Part shown: positions 38,130-47,047 of the stretch, piece by piece
Layout: the number at the start of each line of letters is the position of its first letter
Numbering within the stretch: the first letter of the stretch is position 1
Source: Erwinia aphidicola
GTDB taxonomy: Bacteria > Pseudomonadota > Gammaproteobacteria > Enterobacterales > Enterobacteriaceae
NCBI RefSeq assembly: GCF_014773485.1
Contig: NZ_JACXBP010000001.1
Span: 620,001 to 684,000 of the forward strand
Direction: 5' to 3'
Length of the DNA stretch: 64,000 bases
Translations under genes and position numbers: made by a program
The notes under the pieces: generated by a model
What the model saw: the letters and a program-made list of their open reading frames with translations, nothing else
The model's database searches: none
What the model was told of the DNA's origin: nothing

Positions 38130-38753
38130 ATGGCAAACATACTTGTGATTGACGACCATCCGGTTGCCCGCTTAGCGATCAGAATGCTGCTGGAAAAAGA
38201 CCAGCACAACATCGTCGCCGAGGCTGACGATGGCCTGCAGGCGCTTGCTCTGGTGCGCAAGCTCTCGCCCGATCTGGTGGTGGTGGATATTGATATCCCC
38301 TCGCTTAGCGGGATTGAAGTCATTGAGAAACTGCGTGCAGGAGGCTTCAAAGGTGGTTTACTGGTGCTAACGGCGCGGGATGATGAACACTACCTTGGCC
38401 GCTGCATGAGTATTGGCGCCGATGGTTTTGTCAGTAAGAAAAATAACCTGGAAGAGCTGGGTGACGCGGTACGCGCCGTGGTTCGCGGCTATGGTTATTT
38501 CCCGTTGAAACGCAGCAATGGCGATGCGGTACACGCGCCTGAAAAAGAGATGGAACTGATTAAATCACTCTCCAGCCGCGAGTTGCAGGTGCTGCGCTGC
38601 CTGGCGCGTGGCATGAAGGTAATTGATATTTCACTGCAAATGCATATCAGTAATAAGACCGTCAGTACATATAAAACCCGGGTTATGACCAAACTTGAAC
38701 TTAGCAGCACGCTGTCGATGATCGATTTTGCCCGCCGCAATAATCTGGACTAA
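38130..38753 (+). CDS. NarL/BvgA/EvgA-type response regulator
   Basis: 207 residues. The receiver domain has ANILVIDDHPVARLAIRMLL, phospho-acceptor Asp53 (VVVDIDIPS) and the conserved Lys in VSKKN. A LuxR-type HTH at ~140-205 reads LSSRELQVLRCLARGMKVID and HISNKTVSTYKTRVMTKL. The best start is the ATG at 38130 with GAGG seven bases upstream; another ATG lies at 38118. It ends five bases before the sensor gene, forming a two-gene operon. EvgA-like is the closest description, but identity to EvgA is not proved, so no symbol is given. It would be activated by the adjacent hybrid sensor. Confidence 0.93.
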   Translation: MANILVIDDHPVARLAIRMLLEKDQHNIVAEADDGLQALALVRKLSPDLVVVDIDIPSLSGIEVIEKLRAGGFKGGLLVLTARDDEHYLGRCMSIGADGFVSKKNNLEELGDAVRAVVRGYGYFPLKRSNGDAVHAPEKEMELIKSLSSRELQVLRCLARGMKVIDISLQMHISNKTVSTYKTRVMTKLELSSTLSMIDFARRNNLD

Positions 38754-38757
38754 TACC

Positions 38758-41700
38758 GTGAAAAAAATGCTGATTGTCGTTGCGCTGTTAGCCGGGTTTT
38801 CAGTGAGCGCGGCGGAAGCGCCAGCCGAGCCTCCTGAACCTTTGCAGATCAACAGCCGTGAGAGTTACAGTCCGCATCAATTTTCCCTCAGTGACTATGA
38901 GTGGCGCTGGCTGGGGCAGAAGAGAGAATTAAAGGTCGGCGTATGGCTGGCAGAGACGCCGCCGTTTGATATGTTCACCGAAGCGGGGAAGTTTGAAGGC
39001 ATTGATGCTGACTACACCCTGCTGTTAACGCAATATCTCGGCCTGCGCTCGCAGGTGTTGCGTTACGATTCACGGGATGCAGCCCTGCAAGCCCTGAAAA
39101 ATAATCAGGTGGATCTGGTGCTGGACCCCAATGGCAATCCGTTACCCTCCTATAGCAGCCTGATCGGTAGCGATCCCTTTATGGAGGATCGCCCGACCTT
39201 AATTCGTCGTATCGATGCGCCGGTTAGCAATATCAATCTGGATAAACGGCCGCTGCACCTGGCCGTGGCGTCCAGCTATCTCGACAGTGCCTGGTTAAAC
39301 CAGCATTTCCCTGAAGCGCATATTAAGCGTTTTAATGACGATAGTGCCGCGCTTGCCTCGCTGGCATTCGGTGACAGTGACTTTTATCTCGGTAACCTCA
39401 CTACCGCCAGCTATCTGATTGGCCGCAACTACAATAACCTGCTGGCAGTTCAGTCAATTTTTCCGGCCAGAGCGCCCGGCAGCCGTTTTCTGCTGCGCAG
39501 CGAAGACCAGCTGCTGGTCAATGCCGTGAATAAAGTGATTGCTGCTATTCCTCCCTCGCAGAATCAGGTGATTTATCAGCAGTGGAGTGAGGGCAGCGAT
39601 ATGCTGCCGGCGCAGCAGAGGCTGCAACTGACCGAAGCAGAAAAACGCTGGCTTAGTGCCCATCGCACCATTCCAGTAGTGGTTAATTCGCTGTATGCGC
39701 CTTTTACCATGTTTGACCATAATGGTGACTTTTACGGTATCAGCGCCGACATTCTGCGCTTAATTCGTTTGCGTACCGGCCTCAACTTCACGCCAGTTCA
39801 GGTTGATTCAGTCGGGGATATGTTTTCCGCTGTCAAAGAGGGAAAGGGGCTGTTTATTGGCGCCATCAGCTACAGCACGCTGCGCGACTCCAGCCTGCGT
39901 TTCAGCCGGCCCTATTTCAGCTCGCCGTTTGTGCTGGTGGTGAATCGTAAAACCGCATTACCTTTTACCCTCAGTGCAAAGGTACGCATTGCCATCACGG
40001 CGAATAATCAGCTGATCCCTGAGCTAAAGCAGCGCTACCCGGGCATCCAGCTGCTGACGGTTGATAATGCCAGCCTGGCGATGCAAATGGTCAATGAGGG
40101 GAAAGCGGATGCGGCGATCCACACTCTGGCAGGGGCAGGATATATGATCGATCGCTACTTTCGCGACGATCTGAAAATTGCCACGACGATGGATGAGAGC
40201 AACCCGGCGCAGCTGGCATTTGCCGTGCGTCGCGATCAGCCAGAACTGTACAGTATTCTCAATAAAGCACTGGCGGATATCTCCCCGCGTAGCCTGACCC
40301 GGGTGATTAATAAGTGGCAAACCACCCCGGATGTTCGCCTCGATACCTGGACTGCCTACCGCAAGCAGTTCTGGCTGCTCGGGGCTATCACGGCGGTGAT
40401 TGGATTGACCTCGCTGGTGTGGATCTACTATCTGCGCAGGCAGATAGCCGCGCGCCGTAAGGCGCAGTTCAGCCTGCAATCGCAGCTGCAGTTCAGCGAT
40501 ACGCTGCTAAACAGCGTGCAGGTGCCGGTCTATGTTATCGATCTTAACGGTGGGCTGGTGCTGTTTAACGATCCCTGGCAGCAGTTTTTCAAGGCAGAGA
40601 GGCTCACGCAGGCCAGAGGCAGCATTGCACAGAGTGACAACCCGCTGCATGTCATCTGGCAGTCGATGGCAGGCGAGGTGAAGAGTGCGCACCAGCAGAA
40701 TTTTTCGCTGTTCAACGGCGAAAGCTGGCGCAGTGTGACGCACAAAGCCGTGCCCTACGTGGATGATAAGCAACAGGTTATTGGGCTTATCTGCAGCTGG
40801 GTAGATATCACTGAGCACCAGTCGCTGACCTCTGAACTCTCTGAGGCGCGTGAACGTGCAGAGCAGGCAAATCGTGCTAAGAGCACTTTCCTTGCGACGA
40901 TGAGCCATGAGATCCGCACCCCGGTCAGTGCGATCATTGGCCTGCTCGAGCTGGCCGTGAGCGCCCCCGGTAAAAAGACCGATGAGGATGAACCGGTCAG
41001 GGTGGCATGGGAATCTGCCCGCTCGCTGATGGGGATCATCGGCGATATCCTGGATATGGCGCGTATTGAGTCAGGCAAGCTGGAACTGGCCCCGGAGTGG
41101 GTGCGAACCCGCGAACTGGCCCCCCCGGTGGTCAGGGTGTTTGAAGGCCTGGCGCGCCAGAAGAGTCTGGTTTTACGCTACGCTGAGCCGAACGTCATGC
41201 CGTATGAACTGCATATTGACGCGCTGCGTTTTCGCCAGATTTTGTCTAACCTGGTGAGCAATGCGATTAAATTTACCGAAAAGGGCGGCGTTGATGTGGA
41301 TATTAATCTGCTCAAGCAGTCCCCGGGTGAAGTGATATTAAGCGTAACGGTTAACGACAGTGGCCGCGGCATTGAAATCACTGAGCAGCGTGATATTTTC
41401 AACCCTTGGGTACAGGCGCAGGCTGGACGCAAGCAAAGCGGTTCAGGCCTGGGGCTGGCGATCTGTTCACAGCTGGTACAGATGATGGGCGGTAACATCT
41501 TCATGGAGAGCCAACCGGGTAACGGAACGCGCGTCACCTTTACCCTGACGGTGCCTGCGCGTGACTATACCCCTGCAGCCGTTTCTGCACCGACAGATGC
41601 CGATGACGGTGAAATCACTTCACTGCGCATTCTGGCGGTTGACGACCACCCGGCTAACCTGATGCTGCTGCGTCGCCAGCTGGCGCGTCTCGGGCACACC

Positions 41701-42387
41701 ATTAGCGAAGCCTGTGACGGAGAACAGGGCTGGGAGATGTGGCAACAGCAGGAGTTCGATCTGGTGATTACTGATTGCAGTATGCCGGGCATGGACGGCC
41801 TGGAGCTGACGCGCTTGATCCGCCAGCACCAGCACCAGCAGCGGCCGGTGATGATAGTGGGATTAACGGCGAACGCCTGGCCGGAGGAGCGCGCTCGCTG
41901 TCAGCAGGCGGGTATGGACGACTGCATGTTTAAACCGCTTCAGCTTCCTCAGCTTAAAACCATGCTGCGCCAGGTATCCAGGCAGCTGGGCGAGACACAG
42001 ATACCGACTGAAGAGCGCCCGGTGACGCTGGAGCAGCTGGTGAATTTCCCGGCGCTGCAGCAGCTGACGCAAAATGATGACGAGCTGCTGCATGAGCTGC
42101 TGCAAACCACTTCGGCAACCAACCAGCAGGATCTGGTGCAGGCAGGGGATCTGGTCGAACTTGAGGACTGGCCGGAACTGGCAAAATGCATCCATCGTCT
42201 GTCAGGCGCCGCACAGATAATCAGTGCGTTTAAGGTGGAAGCGCTGTGCCGGGAGCTGGAGAGTGTCTGCCGCGAAGAAAATGTCGACCGCCAGCGCGCG
42301 CATCAGCTTTGGCAGCAGGTGCAGAAGGATTCGCAGGTGCTTGAGGCTGCCATGCAGCGGTGGTTAAGTCAGGATTATAAAGAGTAG
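38758..42387 (+). CDS. BvgS/EvgS-type unorthodox hybrid sensor kinase
   Basis: 1209 residues from a GTG (an ATG three codons later is an alternative). Signal peptide, two periplasmic SBP_bac_3 Venus-flytrap domains (~45-280, 290-525), one membrane span (WLLGAITAVIGLTSLVWIYY), PAS (~580-690), HisKA with His717 (SHEIRTPVS), HATPase (GRGIE, GSGLGLAI), receiver with Asp1006 (VITDCSMPGMDG) and HPt with His1146 (CIHRLSGA). The complete His-Asp-His relay is intact and would pass phosphate to the response regulator just upstream. Ligand unknown. BvgS and EvgS respond to chemical or acid cues. Confidence 0.94.
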   Translation: MKKMLIVVALLAGFSVSAAEAPAEPPEPLQINSRESYSPHQFSLSDYEWRWLGQKRELKVGVWLAETPPFDMFTEAGKFEGIDADYTLLLTQYLGLRSQVLRYDSRDAALQALKNNQVDLVLDPNGNPLPSYSSLIGSDPFMEDRPTLIRRIDAPVSNINLDKRPLHLAVASSYLDSAWLNQHFPEAHIKRFNDDSAALASLAFGDSDFYLGNLTTASYLIGRNYNNLLAVQSIFPARAPGSRFLLRSEDQLLVNAVNKVIAAIPPSQNQVIYQQWSEGSDMLPAQQRLQLTEAEKRWLSAHRTIPVVVNSLYAPFTMFDHNGDFYGISADILRLIRLRTGLNFTPVQVDSVGDMFSAVKEGKGLFIGAISYSTLRDSSLRFSRPYFSSPFVLVVNRKTALPFTLSAKVRIAITANNQLIPELKQRYPGIQLLTVDNASLAMQMVNEGKADAAIHTLAGAGYMIDRYFRDDLKIATTMDESNPAQLAFAVRRDQPELYSILNKALADISPRSLTRVINKWQTTPDVRLDTWTAYRKQFWLLGAITAVIGLTSLVWIYYLRRQIAARRKAQFSLQSQLQFSDTLLNSVQVPVYVIDLNGGLVLFNDPWQQFFKAERLTQARGSIAQSDNPLHVIWQSMAGEVKSAHQQNFSLFNGESWRSVTHKAVPYVDDKQQVIGLICSWVDITEHQSLTSELSEARERAEQANRAKSTFLATMSHEIRTPVSAIIGLLELAVSAPGKKTDEDEPVRVAWESARSLMGIIGDILDMARIESGKLELAPEWVRTRELAPPVVRVFEGLARQKSLVLRYAEPNVMPYELHIDALRFRQILSNLVSNAIKFTEKGGVDVDINLLKQSPGEVILSVTVNDSGRGIEITEQRDIFNPWVQAQAGRKQSGSGLGLAICSQLVQMMGGNIFMESQPGNGTRVTFTLTVPARDYTPAAVSAPTDADDGEITSLRILAVDDHPANLMLLRRQLARLGHTISEACDGEQGWEMWQQQEFDLVITDCSMPGMDGLELTRLIRQHQHQQRPVMIVGLTANAWPEERARCQQAGMDDCMFKPLQLPQLKTMLRQVSRQLGETQIPTEERPVTLEQLVNFPALQQLTQNDDELLHELLQTTSATNQQDLVQAGDLVELEDWPELAKCIHRLSGAAQIISAFKVEALCRELESVCREENVDRQRAHQLWQQVQKDSQVLEAAMQRWLSQDYKE

Positions 42388-42404
42388 GGGGCGCCAGCCC
42401 CCTA
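42385..42404. terminator. Hairpin between the sensor kinase and rnb
   Basis: TAGGGGGC pairs with GCCCCCTA (42385-42392 with 42397-42404), overlapping the sensor stop codon. There is no T tract on the plus strand and a weak one on the minus strand (CTCTTT), so it is a possible weak bidirectional terminator. Confidence 0.5.
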
Positions 42405-42413
42405 CTGTCAGGT

Positions 42414-44351
42414 TCAGGCGACCGGACGAGCCACGATGCTGCGGGTTTCCATGCGCACTTCGGCGATGGTCACCTCAATCAGGTCGGTGACGCGATAGAC
42501 CACCTCACCTTTGATCTGCACCGTGCCGTTTTCATTGCTCAGCACCAGCTCATCGCGTACCGCATGAATAAACGGTGCCGGGATAAAGGCGACAGCGCCG
42601 TTATCCTGCAGACGAACACGCATGCCGCCGCGCGAGACGTCGATAACCTCGGCGCTAAAGCGCCGATCGGTGCCGACCGCTTTCTCAAGGAATCGCGAGT
42701 AGAGCCAGTCACCGACATCGCGCTCCGCCATGCGGTTTTGACGGCGGCGCTCGGCCATTTTCACCGTCAGCTCATCGGCAGGGCGCTCAGCGGCTTCACC
42801 TTTGATCATCGCTTTCAGCAGGCGGTGGTTAACCATGTCGCCGTACTTACGAATAGGGGAAGTCCAGGTGGCGTACGCCTCAAGGCCAAGACCGAAGTGC
42901 GGGCCAGGAGTGATGCTCACCTCAGCAAAAGACTGGAAGCGGCGAATGCGGCTGTCAAGGAACTGGGTGGGCAGCGCATCCAGCTCACGGCGCAGGTTAC
43001 GGAAACCGTCCAGCGTGGCAATCGCCAGCGGATCGGCTGTGACGCCGTGGTTGGCCAGCACGCCAGCAGCCAGCTCCGCGTTAGCTGCATCAAAGCCGAG
43101 GTGCACGTTATACACGCCAAAGCCCAGCTTATCGCTCAGCACGGTGGCAGCGCAGATATTAGCAAGGATCATCGACTCTTCCACGATGCGGTTAGCAATG
43201 CGGCGGTGTTCGGCGACGATATCCAGCACTTCGCCTTTCTCACCCAGCAGGAAGCGGAAATCAGGGCGATCTTTAAACACCAGCGCATGCGCCTGGCGCC
43301 ACGCGCTGCGTGCCAGGCACAAGCGGTGCAGCAGGCGGATCTGCTCAGCAATCGCTTCGCTTTCCGGCTGCCATTCGCCGCTATTTTCCAGCCAGTCAGA
43401 CACGTTGTCGTAGACCAGCTTGGATTTTGACTCAATCCAGGCGGCGAAGAAGTGGATATCCTCACCCAGCGTGCCATCCGCAGCCACGGTCACGCGGCAG
43501 GCCAGCACCGGACGGCGCTCACCGGCACGCAGTGAACAGGTGTCATCAGACAGCTGGCGCGGCAGCATCGGGATATTAAAGCCCGGCAGATAGTTGGTGA
43601 ATGAGCGTTCAGCGGCGACCGCATCCAGCTTGCTGCCGACCGGCACGTAAGCCGTCGGGTCAGCGATGGCGATAGTCAGATTCAGCGCGCCGTCGGCGGC
43701 CTCTTCCACATAGAGCGCATCATCCATATCTTCGGTGCTGGCGCTGTCGATGGTGACGAAGTTCAGAGCAGTGAGGTCTTCACGCTCCAGTCCTTCATCC
43801 AGCATCTCTTCAGGCGCAGCCACGTCCGGTGCTTCACGCTCCAGATTGTGGCGCGACAGCGTCACCCACCACGGAGCCAGATGGTCATCCGCAGTGGTAA
43901 TAAATTCGGTCAGTTCAGCATAGAAGGTGCGGTCGCCCTTCAGCGGATGGCGGCGCATCTCTGCCACCGCCCAGTCTCCGGCCTGAAAGTCATGCTTCAC
44001 GCTGCGCTCTGCGCGGCACTGGATCGCATCTTTCAGCAGGGGATGGTCGGGAACGATCGACAGGCGGTCGTCTTTTCTCTGTACCCGGCCAACAAAACGC
44101 GTCAGGAAAGGTTCAATCAGCGTTTCAGGATCGGCAACTTCGCGATCTTTGTCGGTCTGAATCACTGCGCTCACGCGGTCACCGTGCATCACTTTTTTCA
44201 TGAACGGTGGCGGAATAAAGTAGCTTTTCTGCGGGTCGACTTCCAGGAAGCCAAAACCTTTTTCCGTGCCTTTTACCACACCCTCAACACGCGGTGTCTG
44301 GGAGTGGAGTTTCTCTTTAAGCTGCGCGAGCAGCGGGTTATCCTGGAACAT
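42414..44351 (-). CDS. rnb: Exoribonuclease II
   Basis: 645 residues (644 in E. coli). A processive 3'-5' hydrolase of single-stranded RNA. Cold-shock-like domains (~1-170, [19 protein letters not shown]) precede the RNB domain, where [19 protein letters not shown] carries the catalytic aspartates and [18 protein letters not shown] follows. A C-terminal S1 domain is also present. It is a single gene, convergent with the sensor kinase. In E. coli it directly neighbours pdeR; here the island separates them by 16 kb. Confidence 0.97.
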   Translation of the reverse strand: MFQDNPLLAQLKEKLHSQTPRVEGVVKGTEKGFGFLEVDPQKSYFIPPPFMKKVMHGDRVSAVIQTDKDREVADPETLIEPFLTRFVGRVQRKDDRLSIVPDHPLLKDAIQCRAERSVKHDFQAGDWAVAEMRRHPLKGDRTFYAELTEFITTADDHLAPWWVTLSRHNLEREAPDVAAPEEMLDEGLEREDLTALNFVTIDSASTEDMDDALYVEEAADGALNLTIAIADPTAYVPVGSKLDAVAAERSFTNYLPGFNIPMLPRQLSDDTCSLRAGERRPVLACRVTVAADGTLGEDIHFFAAWIESKSKLVYDNVSDWLENSGEWQPESEAIAEQIRLLHRLCLARSAWRQAHALVFKDRPDFRFLLGEKGEVLDIVAEHRRIANRIVEESMILANICAATVLSDKLGFGVYNVHLGFDAANAELAAGVLANHGVTADPLAIATLDGFRNLRRELDALPTQFLDSRIRRFQSFAEVSITPGPHFGLGLEAYATWTSPIRKYGDMVNHRLLKAMIKGEAAERPADELTVKMAERRRQNRMAERDVGDWLYSRFLEKAVGTDRRFSAEVIDVSRGGMRVRLQDNGAVAFIPAPFIHAVRDELVLSNENGTVQIKGEVVYRVTDLIEVTIAEVRMETRSIVARPVA

Positions 44352-44416
44352 AATTTCAACGTTTTCGTGGCCTAAGAGCGGCAGACAGTTTTACGCGATT
44401 AACCGCGCTACGGCAA

Positions 44417-44438
44417 GAAAAAACCCCGTTTCCGGGGT
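44417..44438 (-). terminator. Terminator downstream of the YdeP-type gene
   Basis: ACCCCG/CGGGGT stem (44438-44433 with 44428-44423 on the minus strand) around GAAA, followed by TTTTTT. It isolates the oxidoreductase gene from rnb. Confidence 0.88.
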
Positions 44439-44498
44439 CTTCAGGGGCGACCATTTTTTCCGGCCGCCTGGTTAAATCAGCCTGCCGTTATGAGCGCA

Positions 44499-46805
44499 TC
44501 AGGCAATGCGCAGGCCCGGCGTCACCGGTGAGAGGGTAATTTTTACCGGCACGGACTTGGAGGTCGGGGTACCGCTGCCGTCACCAAAACTGGAAAGCGG
44601 AACCAGCGGGTTAGTTTCCGGATAATAGGCCGCGAGATTACCGCGTGGGATGGCGTAAGGCACCAGCTTGAAGCCGCTCACTTTGCGGGTAATTCCATCG
44701 TTCCACAGGGTTTCAATATCCACGTTGTCGCCGGCGGCGTAGCCCATGCTTTCCATATCCTGCGGATTGATGAACAGCACCTCGCGCTGGCCATATACGC
44801 CACGGTAACGGTCATCAAGGCCGTAAATGGTGGTGTTGTACTGATCGTGAGAACGCAGGGTCTGCAGCGTAAACGGCACTTCCTCATCCAGCTGCGGGAA
44901 CAGCGAGGTGGGCAGGGCAGCGGCGCTGAACTGGGCTTTCTCATTCAGGGTAGTAAAGCGCAGCTCTGCGGCAGCATTACCCAGGTAGAAACCACCTTTC
45001 AGATCGCATTTGGCGTTGAAATCGCTAAAGCCCGGAATCGTGGCGGCAATATGGTCACGGATTTTGTTGTAGTCACCGGCAAGCGATAACCAGTCAACTT
45101 TATCGCTGCCCAGCACGGCATTGGCGATCCCCGCGACAATCCAGGTTTCTGACCGCTGGGTATCGGCGAGAGGTTTGCCGACGCCCTCGGAGGCATGCAC
45201 CATGCTGAAAGAGTCTTCGACGGTAATAAACTGCGCACCGCTGGCCTGCACATCCTGCTCGGTACGGCCAAGCGTTGGCAGGATCAGCGCATCGATCGCC
45301 CCCGGGCAAAGATGGCTGCGGTTAAGCTTGGTGCTGATTTGCACGGTCAGGCCGCAGCGTCTCAAGGCTTCTTCGGTGCGAGGGCTGTCCGGGGCGGCTG
45401 CCGCGAGATTGCCACCGAGGGCGATCAGCACTTTAACCTCATCGCGCAGCATCGCTTCCAGGGCTTCAACGGTGTTATGGCCGATTTCACGCGGCGGCTC
45501 AAAGCCGAAATGCTGACCCAGGCTGTCGAGAAACGCTTTAGACGGTTTCTCATCAATGCCCATAGTGCGGTTGCCCTGCACGTTACTGTGGCCGCGCACC
45601 GGACAAAGTCCGGCACCTTTTTTACCCAGTTGACCAAACAGCAGCTGCAGGTTGACGATCTCACGCACGGTATCCACCGAGTGCTTATGCTGGGTAATGC
45701 CCATCGCCCAGGTACAGATCACCCGCTCGGAGTGTTGATAGATGGCGGCGGCTTCGCGAATTTGCTGTTCACTCAGGCCGGACTGGCTGACAATGTGTGA
45801 CCATTCGGTGGCGTCGACTTCGGCCAGATAAGCCTCCATCCCTTCAGTTTTGGCATTGATAAACACTTCATCAAACAGGCCCTTTTCACCCTGCGCCACT
45901 CGCGCACGATGGTTTTCTGCCAGCACTTTCACCATGCCGCGCACCGCCGCCATATCACCGCCGAGATTCGGCTGATAGTAGGTCGAGCTGATTTTACCGG
46001 CCATGCTGGTCACCACTTCCAGCGGTTTTTGCGGATCGGCAAAACGCTCCAGCCCGCGCTCGCGCAGGGTATTGAACGTGACGATTTTCGCCCCGCGATC
46101 GGCGGCGTGGCGCAGGCTGTGCAGCATACGCGGATGGTTGGTGCCGGGGTTCTGACCGAACACGAAAATCGCATCAGCATGGTCAAAATCGTCAAGGCGG
46201 ATGGTGCCTTTGCCGACGCCGATGCTGCGTTTCAAACCGGTGCCGCTGGCTTCGTGGCACATGTTAGAGCAGTCGGGGAAGTTATTGCTGCCGTTCATGC
46301 GGCCAAACAGCTGATACAGCCAGGAGGCTTCATTACTGGCGCGCCCGGAGGTGTACAGCTCCATCTGGTCAGGATTGTCCATCGCCTTGATATGGGAAGC
46401 GATAAGCTGGAAGGCATCGTCCCAGCTAATGGGCTCGTAGCGGTCGGTGGCGCGGTTATAGCGCAGCGGATCGGTCAGACGCCCCTGATATTCGAGGAAG
46501 TAATCGCTCTGCTGATACAGTGCCGAGACGCTATGCTGTGCAAAGAAATCGGCACCGATATTGCGGCGGGTAGCTTCCCAGGTCACCGCTTTCGCACCGT
46601 TCTCGCAGAAGCTGAAGGTACTTTTATTATCATCACCCCAGGCACAGCCCGGGCAGTCAAAGCCTTTCGCTTTGTTCATGCGCATCAGATTGCGCAGATT
46701 TTTGATCACTTGCTTGCTGTCAAAAACGAAGCGGGTCGTGGCTTCCAGTGAACCCCAACCGCCCGCAGCGGCCTGGTAAGGTTTGATGGCTTCTTTAAAT
46801 TTCAT
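44499..46805 (-). CDS. YdeP-type molybdopterin oxidoreductase
   Basis: 768 residues of the FdhF/YdeP family. GFDCPGCAWGDD and FCENGAKAVTWE, then FYTSGR-like LYTSGRASNEASWLYQLFGR, SNNFPDCSNMCHEASG, FGQNPGTNHPRM, CPVRGHSNVQG and RSHDQYNTTIYGLDDRYRGV follow E. coli YdeP closely along the full length. There is no Sec/Tat signal, so it is cytosolic. Substrate unknown. E. coli ydeP is EvgA-activated and contributes to acid resistance, which is notable given the EvgAS-like pair 2 kb away. It is divergent from the PTS gene. Whether it is the true ydeP orthologue is not certain, so no symbol is given. Confidence 0.9.
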   Translation of the reverse strand: MKFKEAIKPYQAAAGGWGSLEATTRFVFDSKQVIKNLRNLMRMNKAKGFDCPGCAWGDDNKSTFSFCENGAKAVTWEATRRNIGADFFAQHSVSALYQQSDYFLEYQGRLTDPLRYNRATDRYEPISWDDAFQLIASHIKAMDNPDQMELYTSGRASNEASWLYQLFGRMNGSNNFPDCSNMCHEASGTGLKRSIGVGKGTIRLDDFDHADAIFVFGQNPGTNHPRMLHSLRHAADRGAKIVTFNTLRERGLERFADPQKPLEVVTSMAGKISSTYYQPNLGGDMAAVRGMVKVLAENHRARVAQGEKGLFDEVFINAKTEGMEAYLAEVDATEWSHIVSQSGLSEQQIREAAAIYQHSERVICTWAMGITQHKHSVDTVREIVNLQLLFGQLGKKGAGLCPVRGHSNVQGNRTMGIDEKPSKAFLDSLGQHFGFEPPREIGHNTVEALEAMLRDEVKVLIALGGNLAAAAPDSPRTEEALRRCGLTVQISTKLNRSHLCPGAIDALILPTLGRTEQDVQASGAQFITVEDSFSMVHASEGVGKPLADTQRSETWIVAGIANAVLGSDKVDWLSLAGDYNKIRDHIAATIPGFSDFNAKCDLKGGFYLGNAAAELRFTTLNEKAQFSAAALPTSLFPQLDEEVPFTLQTLRSHDQYNTTIYGLDDRYRGVYGQREVLFINPQDMESMGYAAGDNVDIETLWNDGITRKVSGFKLVPYAIPRGNLAAYYPETNPLVPLSSFGDGSGTPTSKSVPVKITLSPVTPGLRIA

Positions 46806-47047
46806 TATCTCGCAGGCTTATGTTGAATAATTGTTATGAGTATATGTCTTCTTTATGGCAATTCTGCGAGTGGCAGGGGGATTTGTCTAATTGATTGAGG
46901 AAATGGTGCGATAGGCGCTGTTTATCATGGCAGGCGCAGAAGTGTGATTACGCTCAAGAATTAACCGTTAAAATTGCCGCTGAAGACGATCTTAATCAAG
47001 CACGCGACTAATACTTAGCTCTTTGCAGTCAGAGCGGGAGAGGTCAG

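Noticed and set aside
42564..43430. 288-codon plus-strand ORF opposite rnb
   Set aside because: Frame shadow of a GC-rich conserved gene; rnb is complete on the other strand. The same holds for the long antisense frames at 614-1459, 45909-46751, 51864-52838 and 53862-54659.
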